Below, piece by piece: positions 43,744 to 53,300 of a DNA stretch of 64,000 nucleotides (the first letter of the stretch is position 1; every line of letters starts with the position of its first letter). The notes below the pieces were generated by a model. It searched no databases. It was not told the DNA's origin and saw only the letters and a list, made by a program, of their open reading frames with translations. This DNA comes from Jiulongibacter sp024742395 (GTDB taxonomy: Bacteria > Bacteroidota > Bacteroidia > Cytophagales > Spirosomataceae), in NCBI GenBank assembly GCA_965249455.1, contig OZ252236.1, positions 1,736,001 to 1,800,000 on the forward strand, read 5' to 3'. Position numbers and translations under genes: made by a program.

Positions 43744-45552
43744 ATGGGGGTAATAAAGATTAGGCTGGTTCTTTTTACATGCATTTGTTTAATGTCTCAA
43801 AGATTAAGTGCTCAGGAAGCACCCTGCGGAACAGTACCGTTCTCAAAAGAGAAGGTTAAAGAAATTGAAAGAATTGCTACATCTCTGAGTGGAGTGAGTA
43901 CAGCTGGTATTACCTATTTGCCGGTTAAATTACACTTTACCAAATATTCATCGGGCGGAACGGCATATTATCCTATAAAACAGGCAGTCTATGAATTTGC
44001 CAAGCTGAATGAGAAGTTTCTACCTTTGGGTTTCCAGTTTTACTTGTGTGATACTGTCAATTATATAGATGACTATAGGCTGGATGAATTCACAAGCCCA
44101 TATTACAGTACTGATTCCCTGGCTTTAGTGACGTATAATGTCAATAACGCCATTAATGTCTACTATGTTAATGAATCAAATGTAGGGGGTAGGTCCAATT
44201 TTCCTTCAGGTGACAAATTTTACAACTGGATGTTTGTAAAAAATGGGAATTTCGATTTAGGTGAAACACTGATACATGAGATGGGTCATTATTTTAATCT
44301 ATACCACACTTTTGAGACCTATTTAGGTGCCGAGTTAGTGAATGGCTCCAACTGTTCTACCGCCGGCGATTTAGTCTGTGACACCCCGGCAGATGCCTAT
44401 CCTATCACTTACGATAGAATATCTTGTCAATATACCGGAACACATAAAGATGCAAACAATCAGTTATATATGCCGTCTACAACAAACTATATGTCATATT
44501 ATGGTGGTGGATGTATTTTTGAATTTACTGAAGGGCAAAGAGACAGGGCACAAGCCGGGCATGCTGCCCGTTTAAGCATGATGAACAGTGCTGGTAATCA
44601 ATATAACTTTACCTATCCCAGTAATGATACCATTTTTGTAAGTAATTTACGAGCTTTTGAACTTTTTGGGTCGGTAAATTTAAAGTGGGAAACGAATGCC
44701 TATCCTTTGGGTTTTATAATAGAAAGAAGCACCTCACCAAACTCGGGATTTGTGGCAATCGGCTCCAATAATGGAGTTTATAGCTTGCAGTTTGTTGATA
44801 AAGATGTGCAGGCAGGAGTTACCTATTATTACCGGGTTAAGTCAGTGACTTCTGCGGCGAATTACAGTATGGTGGCATCCATTACACCTTCTGTTAACTC
44901 CTATCCTTATGGCAGCAGTTATAACCCTTCGGTTCATGATGTGCGATATTTTCAATTTTACAATAGTTTAGGTTACGTCTCACTTGCAGCTTATTTCCCT
45001 AATTATTTAGATCCATATTTTGATTATTCTGATAAAATAGGGTCAGTCAGTGCGAATGAAAAATACAGGGTGTATTGGCTGGATTATTATAATTATTCAT
45101 CTAACCGAGATTCATTCAAAGTTTGGGTAGATTTAAACAAAAACAGAATTTTTGAGAGTTCAGAAATGCTAGCAAGTGGCAATGGCTCATATAGTTCTGA
45201 TAGTCTTATGATTCCAGCTAATACACCTACAGGGTACTACCGGATGCGTTTCAGAACCAATAATTCAAGCTATCCTTTTTCAGATAGCGACAGACAACTC
45301 TTTAGCGATACAAAGGATATTACACTGTATATCAATGGAACATGTGAAGGTAGTAGTCTGCCGGTAATTGGATACCAATTTCTTGATACAATCAGTGATG
45401 AAGGAATAGAAACCATAGATTTTACCGGTACCTATCCTGAACCATATAGTGGCTACCCTGTAAGGTTTTCAGCCTCGAGCGTGACTTTAAATCCTGGTTT
45501 TATTGCCGATGGGTACAATACTTTTCAGGCAGATACAGACGGTTGTGAATAA
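43744..45552 (+). CDS. Secreted M43-like metalloprotease with GEVED and C-terminal stack domains
   Basis: The 602-residue protein has a signal peptide (MGVIKIRLVLFTCICLMSQRLSA). The protease signature is LIHEMGHYFNLYHTFE (HExxHxxxxxH) with a Met-turn NYMSYYGGG, as in pappalysin-type M43 metalloproteases. A fibronectin-like part (TYYYRVKSVTS) precedes a GEVED-type domain (YRVYWLDYYN…DSFKVWVDLNKNRIFESSEML). The end is VTLNPGFIADGYNTFQADTDGCE, the Cys-ended stack module. It is secreted and probably degrades matrix proteins. It lies in an operon with the LytTR gene. Confidence 0.82.
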   Translation: MGVIKIRLVLFTCICLMSQRLSAQEAPCGTVPFSKEKVKEIERIATSLSGVSTAGITYLPVKLHFTKYSSGGTAYYPIKQAVYEFAKLNEKFLPLGFQFYLCDTVNYIDDYRLDEFTSPYYSTDSLALVTYNVNNAINVYYVNESNVGGRSNFPSGDKFYNWMFVKNGNFDLGETLIHEMGHYFNLYHTFETYLGAELVNGSNCSTAGDLVCDTPADAYPITYDRISCQYTGTHKDANNQLYMPSTTNYMSYYGGGCIFEFTEGQRDRAQAGHAARLSMMNSAGNQYNFTYPSNDTIFVSNLRAFELFGSVNLKWETNAYPLGFIIERSTSPNSGFVAIGSNNGVYSLQFVDKDVQAGVTYYYRVKSVTSAANYSMVASITPSVNSYPYGSSYNPSVHDVRYFQFYNSLGYVSLAAYFPNYLDPYFDYSDKIGSVSANEKYRVYWLDYYNYSSNRDSFKVWVDLNKNRIFESSEMLASGNGSYSSDSLMIPANTPTGYYRMRFRTNNSSYPFSDSDRQLFSDTKDITLYINGTCEGSSLPVIGYQFLDTISDEGIETIDFTGTYPEPYSGYPVRFSASSVTLNPGFIADGYNTFQADTDGCE

Positions 45553-45581
45553 TTCACTGATTTTATTTTACCAAATTATAT

Positions 45582-46766
45582 ATGATTAATAAGCTTCTTA
45601 TTTTACTTCTAATCTTATCGTTTTCTTGTCAAAAGACAGATGACCCTATGAATCCTAAACCACCCGGGGGTGATCCAGATCCGGTGGATGAAATGCAAGA
45701 GGATATTGCTGAACTTGATAAGTTAATTTCAGACTATATGACGAAGTTTTCATTGCCGGGCGTAACACTGGCCATTGCAAAAAATGAAAAACTGGTTTAT
45801 GTAAAAGGTTATGGTCTTGCAGATAAAGAGAAGAACGTCTCAGTTACACCTGAGCATGTTTTTAGAATTGCGTCATGCAGTAAAGCTTACACGGGCATGG
45901 CTATAATGAAATTGGTAGAAGAAGGTAAATTAAAGCTTACAGATAAGGTGTTTGGTTCAGGAGCTGTTATGGGAACAAAATATGGGAGCAAAGAGTACTC
46001 TCAAAGCCTGAAAGAAATTTCAGTTTCCCACCTTTTGTTAAATACCTCCGGTACTTTTGTCAATGCTCAGAAAAGAGACCTCATAAATACCCGGGAAGAT
46101 CTTAATAATCAGGAATACTTATCATGGGTGCTCGATAATTCTGTGATGGAATTTGAACCAGGCTCTGCTTATCACTATGTAAACGTCAATTTCTTTATAG
46201 CGGCTATGATAGTGGAAGAAGTTTCAGGAAAACCCTTCTACGATTATTTGAAGGAAAAAATATTAACGCCCATTGGTGATGATATAACTAAGCTTGCTTT
46301 AAATCAAGCAGACTTGCCCAATGAAGTCAAATACTATGGTCAGGGAAATTTGACGAACAGTATTTACAATTTCAATATAGAGCGTTATATCGGTTCGGGA
46401 AATGTGGTAACTAACGCAAAATCACTCTTAAAATTTGCAACGGCCCTTGATGGAAAAACCAGTAGGTCTGACTTACTCTCGTCTGCTCTAATGTCAGAAT
46501 TCACTACAGTTACACCGCATAGTCCAAACTGGGCTCACGGCTTAGGTGTCTGGGGGCAGAGGCTTTATATGTACGGAAGCTTGCCCAGTACCAGAGCCGG
46601 CTGGATTATAGATAAGAATACAGGGCTTGCTGCAGCCATCATCTCTAACTCAAACGCAGATTATACAAATCCAACTTTAGATCAGGAAATTGTTTACGCT
46701 CAGCAGGATTTATTAGTTAACCTGGTAAGTACTCAAAGAAACTTTAAATCGATTGATCAATTTTAG
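45582..46766 (+). CDS. Serine hydrolase lipoprotein, beta-lactamase fold
   Basis: The 394-residue lipoprotein has lipobox FSC at residue 16 and a Pro/Asp-rich linker (DDPMNPKPPGGDPDP). It has the class-C beta-lactamase fold: SxxK at S98-K101 (RIASCSKAYTG), YxN-type YHYVNVNF, and HGLGVWG near the third motif. It is likely a surface or periplasmic esterase or peptidase. It starts 29 bases after the metalloprotease stop and could belong to the same operon. The 3' end overlaps the convergent membrane protein by 23 bases. Confidence 0.82.
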   Translation: MINKLLILLLILSFSCQKTDDPMNPKPPGGDPDPVDEMQEDIAELDKLISDYMTKFSLPGVTLAIAKNEKLVYVKGYGLADKEKNVSVTPEHVFRIASCSKAYTGMAIMKLVEEGKLKLTDKVFGSGAVMGTKYGSKEYSQSLKEISVSHLLLNTSGTFVNAQKRDLINTREDLNNQEYLSWVLDNSVMEFEPGSAYHYVNVNFFIAAMIVEEVSGKPFYDYLKEKILTPIGDDITKLALNQADLPNEVKYYGQGNLTNSIYNFNIERYIGSGNVVTNAKSLLKFATALDGKTSRSDLLSSALMSEFTTVTPHSPNWAHGLGVWGQRLYMYGSLPSTRAGWIIDKNTGLAAAIISNSNADYTNPTLDQEIVYAQQDLLVNLVSTQRNFKSIDQF

Positions 46767-47160
46767 TTTTAGGAACTGAAAACCATACTGAGCCGAAAAT
46801 ATAAAGTATGAGGGATGGGAGTAGGATCATTCCCCATACAAAGGATTTACCTGTATGTGCGTATGTACCACCACTGAATTTAAAGATGACCTGAGCAAGT
46901 ATAAAAAGTGCCAGAGCTGTGCATAGTGATAAAGCTATCTTTGCCCACTTCTGTTCTCTATTTAGTTCTAACAAAACAGCAATGCCGTAGCAAATACCCA
47001 AGGTAATAAAAACGGTAATAAGAGCACTGGGGAAATTTTTAATCATGCTGTATTTGAAGACAAAGATTCCCAGTTTTCCTAAAAGATTAGGATGACTAAT
47101 TAAATATGCGTCTGTAACTCCAAGTATCAGAAGCGGAAGTATATTTTTTATTCTAGACAT
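46744..47160 (-). CDS. Membrane protein of unknown function
   Basis: The protein has 138 residues from the ATG at 47160 (frame open to 47232). Four predicted membrane helices are visible, among them ILPLLILGVTDAYLI, ALITVFITLGICYGIAVLL, IALSLCTALALFILAQVIF and SFVWGMILLPSLILYIFGSVWF. The family is not recognised. Its 3' end overlaps the convergent serine hydrolase gene by 23 bases, and nothing in its neighbourhood suggests a role. Confidence 0.55.
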   Translation of the reverse strand: MSRIKNILPLLILGVTDAYLISHPNLLGKLGIFVFKYSMIKNFPSALITVFITLGICYGIAVLLELNREQKWAKIALSLCTALALFILAQVIFKFSGGTYAHTGKSFVWGMILLPSLILYIFGSVWFSVPKTKIDQSI

Positions 47161-47425
47161 TGTTTTGGTGCAATTATGAGTCCTGTATAAATCAGCAAAT
47201 CTAAACGCAGAGAAAACATAAATATTAGTCAAAAGCTGAAAATAATTTCAGGTCAAGAGCGGGAGCTTAAATTGTTTGTTTTTTAAATTATTGCATAGCA
47301 ATATGTGATCTATGTCAGTATATTTTCTTCTTAAAAAACCTCAAATTCCTATCAGAGCAAAAGAAGCCAGGTCAGATCGCGATGACTATCTGATCAATGT
47401 CATTTTTTCAAGTCTGTTGTGTGCC

Positions 47426-47433
47426 TAAGTTTG
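47426..47433 (+). promoter_or_regulatory. -7 promoter box upstream of the desaturase
   Basis: TAAGTTTG matches TAnnTTTG; the expected start site near 47438 leaves about 24 bases to the ATG at 47462. A -33 TTG is not clear. Confidence 0.45.
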
Positions 47434-47461
47434 CAATTCAATCACTCTTTAGCACTATTCA

Positions 47462-48208
47462 ATGATTATTATTATTTTCTTTTTGGCACATTGGTATTTG
47501 TCGCTTTTTGCTCAAACGTTCTTTTTGCATAGATATGCCGCTCATAAAATGTTTACCATGAGTCCGTTTATGGAGAAGGTGTTTTATACGCTTACCTTTA
47601 TATTTCAAGGTTCATCTTTTTTGAGTCCTTATGCTTATGGCGTTATGCACAGGCTACACCATGCACATGCAGATACAGTGGCTGATCCACACTCTCCTTC
47701 CTTTTCAAAAAACCTTTTTGATATGATGTGGAAGACCAAAAACTATTACAATACCATTCTTCACAAAGAAGATCAGATAGACGAAAAGTTTAAGAAGAAT
47801 GTACCCCACTGGGCATTCATGGAAAAACTCGGAGATCAATGGCTTGTACGCATTGGTTGGGGTGCAGTGTACACATTATTTTATATTCAGTTTGCAGATC
47901 ACTGGGCTTATTTTCTTTTGCTTCCTATTCACTTTCTTATGGGACCCGTGCACGGTGTTATAATTAACTGGTATGCACATAAATATGGCTACAGAAATTA
48001 TGATGTTAATGACACCGCCAGAAACTTATTGCCGGTAGATTTCCTTATGATGGGAGAGAGTTATCATAACAATCACCATAAGTTTGGAGGGCGGGCTAAT
48101 TTTGGAATCAAGTGGCATGAATTTGACCCCACTTACCCGGTAATTAAGCTATTGAATGCAGTGCATTTGATAAAACTTAAACCAAACAACGATTTGAATT
48201 ACATGTAA
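47462..48208 (+). CDS. Acyl-lipid/acyl-CoA desaturase (three His-box membrane di-iron protein)
   Basis: The 248-residue membrane protein has the three histidine boxes of fatty acid desaturases, HRYAAH, HRLHHAHAD and the late HNNHHKFGG, plus membrane helices at the start (IIIIFFLAHWYLSLFAQTFFL) and middle. It is a delta-9-type desaturase, introducing double bonds into membrane fatty acids with O2 and an electron donor. The N-terminus is short compared with many relatives, but the histidine boxes are complete. A TAnnTTTG -7 box lies upstream and a terminator follows. Confidence 0.87.
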   Translation: MIIIIFFLAHWYLSLFAQTFFLHRYAAHKMFTMSPFMEKVFYTLTFIFQGSSFLSPYAYGVMHRLHHAHADTVADPHSPSFSKNLFDMMWKTKNYYNTILHKEDQIDEKFKKNVPHWAFMEKLGDQWLVRIGWGAVYTLFYIQFADHWAYFLLLPIHFLMGPVHGVIINWYAHKYGYRNYDVNDTARNLLPVDFLMMGESYHNNHHKFGGRANFGIKWHEFDPTYPVIKLLNAVHLIKLKPNNDLNYM

Positions 48209-48235
48209 GATTAGAAATATACTTCCGTAAAAATG

Positions 48236-48267
48236 AACACCTGTTTCCTTTGGGGGCAGGTGTTTTT
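48236..48267 (+). terminator. Terminator after the desaturase gene
   Basis: AACACCTG (48236-48243) and CAGGTGTT (48257-48264) form an 8-bp stem followed by a T-run. Confidence 0.75.
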
Positions 48268-48278
48268 ATTTAAGAAGA

Positions 48279-48296
48279 TTGTGATGATTATCACAA
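48279..48296. promoter_or_regulatory. Crp/Fnr-type binding site in the dps promoter
   Basis: TTGTGATGATTATCACAA has the Crp consensus form TGTGA-N6-TCACA with 7-bp perfect arms. Its centre (48287.5) is 41.5 bases before the start site predicted from the -7 box at 48317, the classic class II activator position. Confidence 0.6.
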
Positions 48297-48316
48297 CCTA
48301 AGAGTAGGCAAATTCG

Positions 48317-48324
48317 TAATTTTG
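48317..48324 (+). promoter_or_regulatory. -7 promoter box of dps
   Basis: TAATTTTG matches TAnnTTTG. Placing its G at -5 gives a start site near 48329, 59 bases before the ATG. No -33 TTG lies 19 bases upstream, which fits an activator-dependent promoter. Confidence 0.6.
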
Positions 48325-48387
48325 ATGAGTAAACAATGGAGGTTTACAATTTAAATTTTAATGTAATTTCTATAAAAATATAGCACA

Positions 48388-48861
48388 ATGAATAATTTGA
48401 ATGCCATTGGTCTTGAAACCAAAGATGCCGACGTATTGGCTCAAAAATTGAATACTCTTCTTGCCAACTATTCTGTTTTTTATCAAAACGTAAGAGGCTA
48501 CCACTGGAACATTAAAGGTGAGAAATTTTTTGAGCTTCATGTGAAGTTTGAAGAGCTGTATGATGACCTACGTCTCAAGATTGATGAAATCGCTGAGCGT
48601 ATATTGACTTTGGGATTCTCTCCTGAACATAATTATTCAGCATATACCGCTGTTTCTCAAGTAAAAGAAAGTCCGCATGTATCAAATGGCGTACAGGCTG
48701 TAGAGCATATTCTTTTGGCTTTTAAGACCATTATCGTTCTGCAACGCGAGTTACTTGACTTATCTGGAGAGGCTGATGATGAAGGAACCAATGCACTAAT
48801 GAGCGATTATATAAGAGAGCAGGAAAAATTGGTTTGGATGTATTCTGCTTTTTTGAAATAA
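48388..48861 (+). CDS. dps: Dps-family DNA-binding ferritin-like protein
   Basis: The 157-residue protein has the Dps core YHWNIKGEKFFELHVKFEELYDDLRLKIDEIAERILTLG, containing the His/Asp/Glu ligands of the inter-subunit ferroxidase centre. Dps forms dodecamers that oxidise Fe(II) with H2O2 and protect DNA and cell from oxidative damage. The short N-terminus has little positive charge, so DNA binding may be weak. The gene is monocistronic, with its own promoter carrying a Crp/Fnr-type site and a terminator immediately after it. Confidence 0.92.
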   Translation: MNNLNAIGLETKDADVLAQKLNTLLANYSVFYQNVRGYHWNIKGEKFFELHVKFEELYDDLRLKIDEIAERILTLGFSPEHNYSAYTAVSQVKESPHVSNGVQAVEHILLAFKTIIVLQRELLDLSGEADDEGTNALMSDYIREQEKLVWMYSAFLK

Positions 48862-48883
48862 GAAGACCAAAAACGGAAATATT

Positions 48884-48916
48884 AAAAGGGGAGTGCTTTA
48901 AGTACTCCCCTTTTTT
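48884..48916 (+). terminator. Terminator after dps
   Basis: GGGGAGT…ACTCCCC stem preceded by AAAA and followed by TTTTTT, 23 bases after the dps stop. Confidence 0.8.
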
Positions 48917-49021
48917 ATGAGTGATATCATAAATGATTGATTTTAAATAGATTTTGTGATTTATCTTACATAGAAGTATCCCTTTGAGAAGTAAATTCAT
49001 CTTTCAAAAAACAATGAAGTC

Positions 49022-49864
49022 ATGAAGAAAAGCATCATTTTGAGTTCTGTGTTTCTTAGTTTGTTAGCCTGCCAACAGAATGAATTTTCTACTGGTTCAG
49101 CTGCTGACTATGCCGGTATTTCTGTGAATTCAATGGAGGGGATTTCGGGATATGCAGGAGACGGTTTAAACTTTATTACTGAGAATGAAAAGATTGTTGG
49201 AGCGGTAAATAAATCTCTTTATACTCTTTTGAAAATGAGTGTAACCCAGAGTATTTTCAAAAGTGAGCCTTCTCATGATGTGGTACATGTGAATAATGAA
49301 CATGATGAAGTAATTGCGGATTCAGAAGGGTTTATAGTACAAGTAGAAAATAAAGTGCCTCAGTCAGACACGACAAACTACGAGAAGCTAGGTAAAGAAT
49401 TTGCCTCTAAAACACAACAGGTTCTGGGTAAAAACCTTACTCAGGCCATGATGAAAGGCGGGCCTGAAAATGCTCTGACCTTTTGCAATGTAAAAGCCTA
49501 TCCGTTAACAGATAGTATGGCACAGGTTTTTGATGTAAAAATTACAAGAGTGACTGATAAGCCAAGAAATCAACTGAATAAGGCTAATGTAGAGCAGTTG
49601 GCCTACATCAAAACATTAAAAAGACAAAAAAGAATAAATGAGCCCTTGAAGCCATTAATGACTTATTCAGAGAAGACGGTTACAGGTTTATATCCCATTG
49701 TAACGAATGGCATGTGCTTGGCCTGTCATGGAAAACCTAAAGAGGCGATTTCTCAAAGTACGTTTGCCGTAATTAAAAGCTTATATCCTAAAGATAAAGC
49801 TGTAAATTATAGCGTTGATGAAATAAGGGGTGTTTGGGTCATTGAAATGAATAAAAGAGATTAA
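49022..49864 (+). CDS. Heme-binding DUF3365 (Tll0287-like) lipoprotein
   Basis: The 280-residue lipoprotein has lipobox LLAC and a DUF3365-type domain in its second half: GPENALTFCNVKAYPLTDSMAQVFDVKITRVTDKPRNQLNKAN, followed by the heme motif CLACHG (CxxCH, residues about 234-239). DUF3365 proteins such as Tll0287 bind c-type heme and may act as redox or gas sensors outside the cytoplasm. The N-terminal 100 residues are not conserved. It lies 160 bases after dps and 4 bases before a small cupin, a likely two-gene operon. Confidence 0.75.
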   Translation: MKKSIILSSVFLSLLACQQNEFSTGSAADYAGISVNSMEGISGYAGDGLNFITENEKIVGAVNKSLYTLLKMSVTQSIFKSEPSHDVVHVNNEHDEVIADSEGFIVQVENKVPQSDTTNYEKLGKEFASKTQQVLGKNLTQAMMKGGPENALTFCNVKAYPLTDSMAQVFDVKITRVTDKPRNQLNKANVEQLAYIKTLKRQKRINEPLKPLMTYSEKTVTGLYPIVTNGMCLACHGKPKEAISQSTFAVIKSLYPKDKAVNYSVDEIRGVWVIEMNKRD

Positions 49865-49868
49865 TACT

Positions 49869-50156
49869 ATGAAGTTAGCCGCATTGCATTCAGCCGAAAA
49901 GGCACTCTCTTTAAAACCTTTTTTCAAAGGTGAAGAGGGCTCCGTTATTTCTATTCAGGTAAAAGAGAATGAAGAAATGAAAGATCATATTACCAAAGTG
50001 CCTGCTTTGTTGGTTTGCGTTTCGGGTGAAATCCTTTACTCTGAGCATACCGGTAAAACGGTCAATTTAAAAGCTGATGAATATGTGGAGATACCAGCCA
50101 TGATCTCACATAGATTCAAGGGGCTGGCAAGCAGTTCTTTACTATTAATTAAATAA
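49869..50156 (+). CDS. Small cupin-domain protein
   Basis: The 95-residue protein has a cupin-like double-stranded barrel (VPALLVCVSGEILYSEHTGKTVNLKADEYVEIPAMISHRFKGLASSSLLLIK) with H in DHITKVP and SHRF as candidate metal ligands. It starts 4 bases after the heme-binding lipoprotein gene, so a common operon is likely. Its small size and lack of other domains give no substrate. Confidence 0.65.
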   Translation: MKLAALHSAEKALSLKPFFKGEEGSVISIQVKENEEMKDHITKVPALLVCVSGEILYSEHTGKTVNLKADEYVEIPAMISHRFKGLASSSLLLIK

Positions 50157-50310
50157 AATGCTCCTCCAGAGTTTTAATGTTTTGAAGCCTATGACATATA
50201 CTTGCGGACCGGCAGGTAATGTGTCGAAGTACGGTATGTTCTTTCTGCCTTCATTGATTACTTCCCAATAATTTGTAGTACATCAAACCTTCATTTAAGC
50301 CATATTTTCC

Positions 50311-50355
50311 ATTTTATGGTCTGAATTTCCCCATTTACACGATGTTTTCAAGGAC
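50311..50355 (+). promoter_or_regulatory. Conserved 45-bp upstream element, copy A
   Basis: It runs from ATTTTATGGTC to CAAGGAC, has the centre CCCC…ACACGAT, and matches 37 of 45 columns with copy B (54865-54908), with one gap. It ends 39 bases before the ATG at 50395; copy B ends 40 bases before its ATG. Confidence 0.7.
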
Positions 50356-50394
50356 TAAGATCAAAGAACTTTATGTTCAGAAAAATCGACTCCT

Positions 50395-53300
50395 ATGAAA
50401 GCGTATATACTACTACTCTCTATTTTCATTTGTTCTCAACTTTCTGCACAGTTCTACCCTGAGTATGTAAAGACTTTTGACGGCATAGATGGCACAGAAT
50501 ATATTTATGATACCTATTTAGATGAATATGGTAACACCTATACTGTAGGTAACTACAGAACTACAGAGTTTGGAGGAGAAATAGTTGAAAGCGAAAACGC
50601 TCATTCCAATGGCTTTTTGGCCAAATATGATGAGACTGGAAATTTACTTTGGTTTAATAAGCTCTCCTCACAAAACTCGAGTTCAGTCTTAGAAATTGAG
50701 CTATTTAATGGGGTGATTTACATATCAGGCACTTGGCATGGAGCCTCTGAACTAATATCTTCTGATAATACAAAAGTGCAATTTCCTGAAGCGGTAGGAA
50801 ATAGTGACAACTTTATTGCAGCATGTGATACTTTAGGCATTTTTGACTGGGTCAAAACGTTTGGGAATCCGGCTTATGATGTCTTGAGTGACATGGAGGT
50901 AACTGCTGAGGGTATCTTTCTTTTGGGCCGTTTAAATGAAGGAGATCAATTAGATTTTGAACCTTCGGGAAGTAGTGTGATAATGACAGGAGAGAAGGTT
51001 AGAGACGGTTATTTGGTAAGTTATGACCTTACGGGAACCTATCAGTGGCATCATCATTATACCGCTGGAAGCGGATATACCTATATGGTAAGCCTTGATT
51101 CAGATGCTGAATACCTTTATACATTAGGCTTTCAGCAGGATTCTCTAAAAATTATTCAGCCTTCAAAGTCTGATATTGTCACAAAGGAAAATGAGCAGTT
51201 TGGCCGGGTAGTAAGTAAAGTAAGGCAAGACACTGGTGAATTGATCTGGGCTAAGGTGCTTATTACTAATAATTCAATAGCAAATTTCTCTTCAATAGAA
51301 ATAGAAGATAGCAACATTTACTTAACCGGGATATTTAACGATACACTCAGAGTATATGATAACGTAAAGGTAGATAGCCTTATATCTTATGGTTCTTTTG
51401 ATGTCTTTTTGGCACAATATGATACATCTTCCACCTTCAATTGGCTCAGACAAATTGGCTCGGGTGAATTTGATGATGTGGCAGGTCTGACCACATTATC
51501 TGGTTCTTGTTTTATTGATATTAAGAAGTCAGGAGACTCATTGGTTGTTTCAAATAAGAATCCTGAAGACAAGCATAATCTGTATTTTGAACCAGAGGAT
51601 AACAAAGTGATTATGAAATTTGGTTCGTCTGGTAATATTATAAATTATATCAGACTTGGTACAGAGACCAGCTCTGTTACAAGTGATGTACTCCACTCAT
51701 TCAATAATAAAATTACTCTCTCTGGCTCTTTCTCAGATGCTGTTAATTTTAACCAACCGTACCACGAAAGTAAAAATCATTTCGAAATGGAAGGAAGGCG
51801 AATATTTGTTTCCGGCTTTACGGAGGATTATACTTTTAATTGGCAAGAAACTGTAGGAGAAGCAGCTTCAATAAATCCTAATCGGGCACTGGGTACCTGC
51901 CTTGACGAGATTGGAAATGTGTACACTGTTGGCTATTTTGAAAATGATTTATTAATAGCTGGTGCAAGTTATTCCTCTCGTGGTCAAAAGGATATGTACA
52001 TTGTCAAACAAGATGCACTGGGCAATGTGTTATGGGTTAGAACATTCGGCGGTACACTTGATGAAGAAGCCCGGAAACTAATTTTTGCTGAGGGAAAGCT
52101 GTATGTTATCGGTTTTTTTGAGGGGATATGTAACTTTAGTTATCCTTATATAGCTGGTTTTTTCGAACTCACCTCTGCCGGTGGAAGAGATGTTTTTGTG
52201 CTGAAATTAGACGCCGAAACAGGTTTGCCAGATTGGATAAGAAGAGGAGGAGGTACACAAGATGATGAAGCTAATGATATTGTATATGAAGACGAGGCGA
52301 TTTATATAGGTGGTAACTTCAGACTTACTTCTAACTTTAATACACCATCGTCTTTTGGAACGAATGAGCTGGTATCAAAAGGTGGAGACGACGCATTTTT
52401 AATGAAAATGTTTACCAGTGGCTCATTAGCCTGGCTAAAAAGAGCAGGCGGTACAGGATATGATGAAGGAAAAGCTGTGGGTTCAAATGCAAGTGGTGTA
52501 TTTCTGGGAGGAAGCTTTAGTGACCTGGCAGACTTTAATACGCCTTCGTCACAATTTTCGAATACTTTTCAGTCATTAGGAGACCGGGATGTTTTTGTGG
52601 TCAAATTTGATCATTCTGGCACATTGAGCTGGATTCAAAAAGCAGGAAGTACTCTGAGAGACAGACTCTTTGGTCTGGATTGTTCAGCTTCTTCGGTCTT
52701 TGCTACCGGAATTTTTGAAGATACTTTAAAAGTAGGTAAGCTTCATCTTGTACAGAATAAACTGATCTCTGAAGGGAATAGAGATGCCTTTATTTTGTCT
52801 TTTACCAGTCAGGCGGGTTTAGTTAACTGGTATGAATCTATCAGTGGACCTGAAGATATCTTAGGCACGGCTTTGGCATTTGGAGACGGAGAAGTTTTTG
52901 TAGGAGGCTTTTATGAAGGTACAGCTCATTTTAGTTCTTTAGATTCACTTATCTCCGATGGAGATTCAGATGTGTTTTTGTCTCGCTTTGAAAGCAACGG
53001 AAACCATCTCCAATCATTTAGAGCAGGAGGCTATTTTGAAGATGACCTCACTGACTTGTCTGTTTCCGGTTCAGTCTTTTCTCTCTCTGGTAACTTTTTT
53101 AACTATGCTAACTTTAATACTCCTTCTAATTTTGATTACAATGTGATTGCCGCTCATGTTACTTCACTGGGTTTCAGTGCAAAAGGTAGTTTGACTCCAC
53201 AAATTGATTATGCTTTTACTGATGGGGGAGATACCGGAGGAAATACTGATTTAGATGTGGCAGGCTCTGATGAATCAGGTAACATATATCTGGCAGGTGA

